Assembly: GCA_029862185.1 (NCBI GenBank)
Contig: JAOTXX010000030.1
Span: forward strand, 1-44,362
DNA length: 44,362 bases
DNA from: Myxococcales bacterium
GTDB lineage: Bacteria; Myxococcota_A; Polyangia; Polyangiales; Houyiibacteriaceae
Direction of reading: 5' to 3'
A program made the translations under genes and the position numbers. How positions within the stretch are numbered: the first letter of the stretch is position 1; each line of letters starts with the position of its first letter. The notes under the pieces were generated by a model. It was not told the DNA's origin. It ran no database searches and was given only the letters and a program-made list of their open reading frames with translations. Below are positions 39,346 through 44,362 of this stretch, in pieces.

Positions 39346-40260
39346 TTGAGAAAAGCGTATCAAAATCGGTTTGTTTTTGTGGTTCTCGCCGGGGCCCTCC
39401 TCGCGTCGTCGTGCACGTCGGGAAAGAGCCGGCAAGAAGGTGACGCACCCAAGGAAACCGCGCAGACGCGACGGAGCTCGACGCTGACCATCAAAGGCTC
39501 CGACACCATGGTGATCTTGGCTCAGAACTGGGCGCAGGCCTTCATGGCCGCGAACCCGGGCAAGGTGATTCAGGTTTCCGGCGGTGGGTCCGGAACTGGC
39601 ATGGCCGCTCTGATCAACGGCACCGCAGACCTCGCGAATGCCAGCCGACCGATCAAGGACAAGGAGCGCAAGCAACTCGCCAAGCGCCGCGACGTAGAGG
39701 TCGAGGAGTTCCGCGTCGCCCTCGACGCGCTCGCCGTTTATGTGCCGGCATCCAATAAGATCGAATCGCTCACCATCCCTCAGCTCAAGAGTATCTTCCG
39801 CGGCCAGACCACGAACTGGAAAGATGTCGGCGGAGAAGACAAGTCCATCGTCCTCTACAGCCGGGAGAACAGCTCGGGCACGTACGCGTACTTCAAGGAA
39901 CACGTTCTCGAGGACGAGGACTTCGCCGCGACCGCACAAACGCTCCCTGGCACCGCAGCCGTGATCAACGCGGTCAGCAAGGATGCGGGCGGCATCGGGT
40001 ACGGCGGCATCGCTTATGCCGAAGGCGTCCGCACGGTGAAGGTTGCGCCGGCCGACGGTGAGCCCGTCGAGCCCACGATGGAGAACGCCACGAGCGGTAA
40101 GTACCCGCTTTCCCGCTTTCTCAAAATCTACAGCGCAGGCAAGGCCAGCGGCATCGCCAAGGAGTACCTGGACTACGTGCTCTCCGACGATGGTCAGAAG
40201 ATCGTCGAAGGCGTCGGCTACTACCCGCTTCCCAAGGAAGCCACCGCGGCGGCAGAGTGA
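39346..40260 (+). CDS. pstS: Phosphate ABC transporter substrate-binding lipoprotein
   Basis: 304 residues from the TTG at 39346 (GGAG eight bases upstream). A lipoprotein signal, FVFVVLAGALLASSC, gives Cys23 as the lipidated residue. The mature protein is a PstS-type periplasmic binding protein: LTIKGSDTMVILAQNWAQAF, VSGGGSGTGMAALINGTADLANASRPI, YSRENSSGTYAYFKEHVL and IGYGGIAYAEG form the phosphate-binding loops. It delivers phosphate to PstCA. A frame from 39223 is longer but begins inside the upstream repeat and runs through the Pho box. The stop overlaps the pstC GTG as GTGA. Confidence 0.95.
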   Translation: MRKAYQNRFVFVVLAGALLASSCTSGKSRQEGDAPKETAQTRRSSTLTIKGSDTMVILAQNWAQAFMAANPGKVIQVSGGGSGTGMAALINGTADLANASRPIKDKERKQLAKRRDVEVEEFRVALDALAVYVPASNKIESLTIPQLKSIFRGQTTNWKDVGGEDKSIVLYSRENSSGTYAYFKEHVLEDEDFAATAQTLPGTAAVINAVSKDAGGIGYGGIAYAEGVRTVKVAPADGEPVEPTMENATSGKYPLSRFLKIYSAGKASGIAKEYLDYVLSDDGQKIVEGVGYYPLPKEATAAAE

Positions 40261-41297
40261 CCGAACGGGTGCTCGAAGCAAGCGAACGTACGCGCGCCGC
40301 AAAGACCCGGCAACGTATCAGCGTTCGCCCGCAGAGCGCCAAGTCCAAGTTGGCGGGCTCGTTTCACACACCGCTGTGGCACCGCGTGGCGGAGCGCCTC
40401 ATCGCCATTCTCGCACTGGCTGCGGTTTTGGCGATCGCGCTGATCTTCGTTTTCATCGCGCGTGAAGCGGTTCCCATGCTCTGGGAGGCGGAGTTTGCCG
40501 AAGAGGTGCAGATACGCGACCTCTTTTTCGCAAAGGAATGGAAAGGCTACGACGAGCCGGTATTCATATGGCAGCCGGTGGGCGAGCCAGCGAAGTTCAA
40601 CGTGGTGCCGCTCTTCATCGGGTCGCTCAAGGTGACCTTGCTGGCGATGCTGATGAGTGTCCCACTCGGCGTCGGCTGCGCGATGTTCATCGCCCTCTAC
40701 GCGCCACGAGCCGTCCGCGAAGTCGTGAAACCGGTGATCGAGCTCTTGGCGGGCATCCCATCGGTCGTGCTCGGCTTCTTTGCGCTGATGGTGCTCGCGT
40801 CCTGGGCCCAGGCGACCTTTGGGTTTCACTTCCGATTGAATGCGTTCGTCGCCGCAATTGGCCTGGCCCTCACAATCGTCCCGGTGATCTTCACGATCTC
40901 CGAAGACGCGATCCAAGCCGTCCCAAGCACCCTGACCGAGGCGGCCCTGGCGCTGGGAGCCAGGAAATATCAGGTCGCGCTGCGGGTCGTGCTCCCTGCC
41001 GCGATTCCCGGCATCGCCGCTGGCGTGGTCCTGGGATTCGGCCGCGCCATCGGGGAAACGATGATCGTGCTGATGGCTTCGGGCAACGCCGCAATCATGG
41101 AGCTCTTTGACTTCAGCACCAGCGTGCGGACGGTCACCGCAACGATCGCAGCCGAGCTCGGTGAAGTCGCACAAGGGGATCCACATTGGCGCGTGCTCTT
41201 TTTGCTCGGCGTGATGCTCTTCGGGGTGACCTTCGTCCTCAACATTCTCGGCGACCTCTTCATCCAGCGACTGCAAAAGAGGCTAACCGCGTCATGA
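40257..41297 (+). CDS. pstC: Phosphate ABC transporter permease PstC
   Basis: 346 residues. Six transmembrane helices follow a ~45-residue cytoplasmic N-terminus. The BPD permease signature EAALALGARKYQVALRVVLPAAIPGI identifies the ATPase-coupling loop. A periplasmic insert of about 50 residues (FAEEVQIRDLFF...) lies between the first two helices. The GTG start overlaps the pstS stop, and the TGA overlaps the pstA ATG (ATGA). It forms the inner-membrane channel with PstA. Confidence 0.95.
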   Translation: MTERVLEASERTRAAKTRQRISVRPQSAKSKLAGSFHTPLWHRVAERLIAILALAAVLAIALIFVFIAREAVPMLWEAEFAEEVQIRDLFFAKEWKGYDEPVFIWQPVGEPAKFNVVPLFIGSLKVTLLAMLMSVPLGVGCAMFIALYAPRAVREVVKPVIELLAGIPSVVLGFFALMVLASWAQATFGFHFRLNAFVAAIGLALTIVPVIFTISEDAIQAVPSTLTEAALALGARKYQVALRVVLPAAIPGIAAGVVLGFGRAIGETMIVLMASGNAAIMELFDFSTSVRTVTATIAAELGEVAQGDPHWRVLFLLGVMLFGVTFVLNILGDLFIQRLQKRLTAS

Positions 41298-42193
41298 GGT
41301 ACACGAGCAAAGACTGGCTGCTCGCAGGGCTGACGGGTGTCTCGCTCGCGGTCATTCTGTTGCTGCTGGCGGTACTGCTCGGGCAGATCGTCTGGCACGG
41401 AGCACCCGTCATCTCAGCCGAGTTCCTCAGTCAAAGCCCCGGCGCCGACATGGTGAGCGGCGGAATTTGGCCGGCGATCTACGGCACCGTGTTCATGACC
41501 CTCCTGATGACAATTGCGGGCGTGCCTGTCGGCATCGCGACCGCAATCTACCTGACCGAGTACGCATCTCCCCGATCGCGCATCGCCAAGATTGTGCGCA
41601 TCGCGGTGAACAACTTGGCGGGCGTTCCTTCCATCGTGTTTGGTCTCTTCGGGCTCGGGTTCTTCATCATTTTCGTCGGTGGCAGCATGGACGCGCTGCT
41701 CTACGACGACACGACGCCCGTTTGGGGCAAGCCCTCGATCCTCTGGGCCTCGCTCACCCTCGCAGTGCTGACCTTGCCCGTCGTGATCGTGACGACTGAA
41801 GAGGCGCTCAGAACGGTGCCTCAAGAGTTCCGCGATGCTTCGCTCGCCCTGGGCGCGACGCGCTTCCAGACGGTCTACAAAATCGTCCTTCCCAACGCGA
41901 GAGGCGGCATCCTAACCGGCGTGATCCTCGCGGTGAGCCGGGGCGCGGGCGAAGTTGCGCCCATCATCTTTTGTGGCGCAGCCAACTTTCTGCCGTACCT
42001 GCCAACCGACCTCCGCGACATGTTCATGCACCTCGGCTACCACGTCTACGCCCTGGCGACGCAGTCACCGAACGTCGACGCGGCGAGGCCGACGCTCTTC
42101 GGCACCGTGCTCGTCTTGCTCGTACTCACGTTCTCGCTCAACCTGCTAGCCGTGATTATCCGAGCCCGCTCGCGCGCATCCCTTCGATCATGA
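41294..42193 (+). CDS. pstA: Phosphate ABC transporter permease PstA
   Basis: 299 residues with six transmembrane helices. Signature segments are [35 protein letters not shown] and the coupling loop [27 protein letters not shown] periplasmic insert occurs near [22 protein letters not shown] at 41294 (ATGA overlap with pstC) is preferred over a longer out-of-place frame from 41186. Its stop overlaps the pstB ATG by 4 bases. Confidence 0.95.
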   Translation: MRYTSKDWLLAGLTGVSLAVILLLLAVLLGQIVWHGAPVISAEFLSQSPGADMVSGGIWPAIYGTVFMTLLMTIAGVPVGIATAIYLTEYASPRSRIAKIVRIAVNNLAGVPSIVFGLFGLGFFIIFVGGSMDALLYDDTTPVWGKPSILWASLTLAVLTLPVVIVTTEEALRTVPQEFRDASLALGATRFQTVYKIVLPNARGGILTGVILAVSRGAGEVAPIIFCGAANFLPYLPTDLRDMFMHLGYHVYALATQSPNVDAARPTLFGTVLVLLVLTFSLNLLAVIIRARSRASLRS

Positions 42194-42981
42194 GCAATCT
42201 CACAGACGCGGCCGCCGAAGCCCCCAACGACGTGAAGATGGAGACACGGGGGGTCAACGTCTACTACGGGGACAATCACGCCATTCGAAACGTCGACTTC
42301 GACATCACCGATCGGAGCGTGACCGCGCTGATCGGTCCCTCGGGCTGCGGCAAGAGCACCTACCTGCGTGCGCTCAACCGCATGAATGACACGATCTACA
42401 GCTGTCGGTTCGAAGGGCGCATCCTGCTCGATGGCGAGAACATCTACGACCGGAGCGTCGACCCGGTGGAGGTCCGCCGCAGGGTCGGCATGGTCTTCCA
42501 GAAGTCGAATCCGTTTCCAAAATCGATCTTCGACAACGTCGCCTTTGGGCTTCGAATCGGAGGCGAAAAAGACAAGGACGTCATCGCGGAGCGCGTCGAG
42601 GAGTCCCTCAAAGGGGCGGCGCTCTGGGATGAGGTGAAGGACCGTCTCCAGAGCTCGGCGCTAGGGCTCTCGGGCGGCCAGCAGCAGCGCCTCTGCATCG
42701 CGCGATGTCTGGCAGTCTGGCCGGAGGTGATCCTGATGGACGAGCCGGCCTCCGCGCTCGACCCGATCGCGACGGCGAAAATCGAGGAGCTCATCCGCGA
42801 GCTGCGCGAGAACTATACGATTGTGATCGTGACGCACTCGATGCAGCAGGCTGCCCGAGTCAGCGATTTTACCGCGTTTTTTTACATGGGAGAGCTCATC
42901 GAACACGGCAAAACAGACAACATGTTCACCCGCCCCTCCAGAAAACGCACGGAAGAGTATATTTCCGGTAGGTTTGGATAA
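42190..42981 (+). CDS. pstB: Phosphate ABC transporter ATP-binding protein PstB
   Basis: 263 residues. Walker [10 protein letters not shown] (49-57), Q-loop [13 protein letters not shown], signature LSGGQQQR, Walker [14 protein letters not shown] and switch His in VTHSMQQA. The N-R-M-N motif after Walker A (LRALNRMND) is typical of PstB. It powers phosphate uptake and, with PhoU, signals phosphate status to the PhoR kinase. The start overlaps pstA (ATGA) and the stop overlaps phoU (TAATG). Confidence 0.97.
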   Translation: MSNLTDAAAEAPNDVKMETRGVNVYYGDNHAIRNVDFDITDRSVTALIGPSGCGKSTYLRALNRMNDTIYSCRFEGRILLDGENIYDRSVDPVEVRRRVGMVFQKSNPFPKSIFDNVAFGLRIGGEKDKDVIAERVEESLKGAALWDEVKDRLQSSALGLSGGQQQRLCIARCLAVWPEVILMDEPASALDPIATAKIEELIRELRENYTIVIVTHSMQQAARVSDFTAFFYMGELIEHGKTDNMFTRPSRKRTEEYISGRFG

Positions 42982-43679
42982 TGCCGCACCCCAGCCGACC
43001 CTTGCGCACGCACACGCATCAAGAGTTCGAGGCGGAGCTGCGCAATCTGAAGGATCGACTCCTCGCGATGGGCGGTCGGTGCGAACAGATGATCAGCGTT
43101 GCGATGCGCGCGTTCGAGGAGCGCGATGTGAGCCTGGCCAACGAGGTCATGCAAGCCGACCATCTCATGAACGAAGACGAGGTGGAGGTCGACGACCTCG
43201 CGGTGCGCATCTTGGCGCTGCGGCAGCCGGTCGGCCGTGACCTGCGCTTCGCCGTCGCCGCCGTCAAGGCATCGACCGACCTCGAGCGGATCGGTGACGA
43301 GGCGGTCAACATTGCGGAGCGCGCAATGGAGATGGAGCCTGCCGACGGTCTGAGCCCGCCGGGCTCCAAGCTTCCAGAAATGGCGCAACGCGCCCGCGGC
43401 ATGCTTCGCGATGCGCTCAACGCGCTGGTCGAAGAGAACCCGGGCAAGGCACGCGCGGTCTTTGCGCAAGACGACGCGGTCGACGACATCTACGGCGAAG
43501 TCATCGGGCTCTGTCTCGAGTACATGCAGGACGACCCAACTCGTATTCCGGACGGCATGCGGATCTGCAACTGCGCGAAATACCTCGAGCGAATCGCCGA
43601 TCACGCGACCAACATCGCCGAGATGGTGATCTTCATGGTCGACGGGCGAGACGTCCGACACGGCGGTCACGGCGCCTGA
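42981..43679 (+). CDS. phoU: Phosphate signalling protein PhoU
   Basis: 232 residues, all-helical, with two PhoU repeats. Each carries the metal-binding E/D-x3-D-x3-N pattern: STDLERIGDEAVNIAE in the first and AKYLERIADHATNIAEM in the second. PhoU relays the transporter state to PhoR and restrains Pst under phosphate excess. It is the last gene of a chain in which every junction overlaps, so stoichiometric translation is likely. The stop is eight bases from that of the convergent DUF4156-like gene, with only a weak CTGAG/CTCAG hairpin (43676-43691) between. Confidence 0.96.
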   Translation: MPHPSRPLRTHTHQEFEAELRNLKDRLLAMGGRCEQMISVAMRAFEERDVSLANEVMQADHLMNEDEVEVDDLAVRILALRQPVGRDLRFAVAAVKASTDLERIGDEAVNIAERAMEMEPADGLSPPGSKLPEMAQRARGMLRDALNALVEENPGKARAVFAQDDAVDDIYGEVIGLCLEYMQDDPTRIPDGMRICNCAKYLERIADHATNIAEMVIFMVDGRDVRHGGHGA

Positions 43680-43687
43680 GGAGGGGC

Positions 43688-44014
43688 TCAGCGGTAGCCG
43701 GTCGGCGGGTAGACTTCGTCGGTCGGCGGGCAGCCGAAGATCCTGCCGGTGACGACGGTCGTCAACCCATCTTCCAGGTCCAGGTGCGCCGATTCGAGGA
43801 GAATGTGCGTTGCGCCACGCTCGGCGGCCTGCCCAAGCGCGTCTTCTCGGGCGTGCGCGGCGTCTCCACCGGCGCCTTCGACGACGCCCAGCTTCTCGCA
43901 GCGAGGCTTGGTGTTCACGATCCGGACGTCCGCCGCGGTCTCGGTGCTCGTGGGCTTGCAAGCCGGCGCCGAGTAGCAGAGGAACACGAGCCAGGCAGCG
44001 GCTAGGCGGCTCAA
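43688..44014 (-). CDS. DUF4156-like lipoprotein
   Basis: 108 residues from the TTG at 44014, two bases after the porin stop. Signal peptide SRLAAAWLVFLCYSAPAC with lipobox Cys19. The mature part (RCEKLGVVEG..., then ALGQAAERGATHILLES and GRIFGCPP) matches the small DUF4156/YjeI-like lipoprotein pattern with its two conserved Cys. An open frame to an ATG at 44092 would bury the signal peptide and overlap the porin, so it is not used. Probably co-transcribed with the porin gene. Lipidation would depend on the Lgt encoded at 31682. Confidence 0.72.
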   Translation of the reverse strand: MSRLAAAWLVFLCYSAPACKPTSTETAADVRIVNTKPRCEKLGVVEGAGGDAAHAREDALGQAAERGATHILLESAHLDLEDGLTTVVTGRIFGCPPTDEVYPPTGYR

Positions 44015-44015
44015 C

Positions 44016-44362
44016 TTAGAGCGAGGCCTGGAGTTGGAGACGGAAGATTGTGGAGCCTTCTCCGAAGGTGTCTTCCCAAAGCTGCGAGACATCGGCCTGA
44101 ATCTTGAACGGGTGGCGAGCGAAATAGTAGCTCACGGAGAAGGTGGTCCCGTACTGGTCGGTCAAGCTCGTGGCGCCCCTCTTCGAGTTGGCCTTGACCA
44201 GCGCGCCGCGCGCCGCGAACTCGAAGCGCGTGTTTGGAATTAAATAACCGGCCTGGAGCATCCAGCCGATGCCGTTGCGGGGGTCGGTCGGGAGATCTGG
44301 GTCGTAGTCGGGATCCGTTGGCGCGATGTCGCCGACATTCCGCTGGCCCGTTCGGAACGCGA
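44016..44362 (-). CDS. OprP/OprO-type phosphate-selective porin (C-terminal part, runs off window)
   Basis: The minus-strand frame is open from the right edge to a TAA at 44018-44016 (about 115 codons). It shows the end of an outer-membrane barrel: alternating strands YLIPNTRFEFAARGALV, GTTFSVSYYFARHPFKIQADVSQLW and a final STIFRLQLQASL. The phrase YYFARHPFKIQADVS is characteristic of phosphate-selective porin O/P proteins. Position next to the pst operon supports a phosphate or anion porin. A loop rich in Asp, Pro and Thr lies at the edge. Only about a quarter of the protein is seen. Confidence 0.78.
   Translation of the reverse strand, partial: AFRTGQRNVGDIAPTDPDYDPDLPTDPRNGIGWMLQAGYLIPNTRFEFAARGALVKANSKRGATSLTDQYGTTFSVSYYFARHPFKIQADVSQLWEDTFGEGSTIFRLQLQASL

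Noticed and set aside
43676-43691. CTGAG/CTCAG hairpin between phoU and the DUF4156-like gene
   Set aside because: Five-base stem without a U tract; not reliable as a terminator.

Overview
The window is chromosomal DNA of a GC-rich Gram-negative bacterium, most probably a member of the Myxococcota (formerly Deltaproteobacteria). Supporting this are Hanks-type Ser/Thr kinases with C-terminal membrane anchors, a PilZ-TM-PEGA protein, FHA- and non-receiver sigma-54 activators, a TonB-C-terminal-domain/receptor fusion, frequent GTG and TTG starts, and dense 4-nt gene overlaps. I see no rRNA, tRNA, CRISPR array, transposase or phage genes.

Layout. 1-2351 (-): end of a Tad/Flp pilus locus (flp, a 44-residue flp-like mini-gene, prepilin peptidase, TadE-like and TadG-like pseudopilins). 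2636-3531 (+): tandem SRPBCC genes, the first broken by a 1-base deletion. 3537-6905 (-): rpe, an FHA-sigma54 activator and an L,D-transpeptidase. 6992-8479 (+): a Ser/Thr kinase. 8469-14303 (-): a small unknown gene, patatin, MoxR, DUF58 and transglutaminase. 14344-16814 (+): DegT aminotransferase, an ABC ATPase, rhodanese. 16811-20510 (-): DinG-like helicase and an aldehyde dehydrogenase. 20569-21291 (+): rhomboid. 21260-24244 (-): PilZ-PEGA protein and an extended FolK. 24313-26587 (+): xseA and aroE.

26648-31340 is the most unusual region. A sigma-54 enhancer-binding protein (-) is divergent from a pspA-like gene (+). That gene is followed by a polytopic membrane protein and a small membrane-anchored protein. 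The intergenic region holds three TGTACA hexamers phased at 11 and 22 bp and a near-consensus -24/-12 promoter. A second -24/-12 element with the same one-base deviation lies before the third gene. This looks like a phage-shock (Psp-type) envelope-stress system, with a PspF substitute that has a large N-terminal domain and with partner membrane proteins I cannot name. A pair of inverted 64-bp repeats lies at the end of the regulator gene, and a third copy lies upstream of pstS.

31337-39021 holds DUF167, lgt (+), a LysM protein co-translated with a second Ser/Thr kinase, a lipoprotein coupled to a TonB-fused receptor, and a DUF962 membrane protein. 39290-44362 is a phosphate island: a Pho box, then pstS-pstC-pstA-pstB-phoU in a fully overlapping chain, facing a DUF4156-like lipoprotein and the end of an OprP/OprO-type porin gene that runs off the window.

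Much of the content concerns the cell envelope: pilus, L,D-transpeptidase, Lgt, lipoproteins, LysM, rhomboid, Psp-like system and porin. Signalling kinases and sigma-54 activators are interleaved with it.
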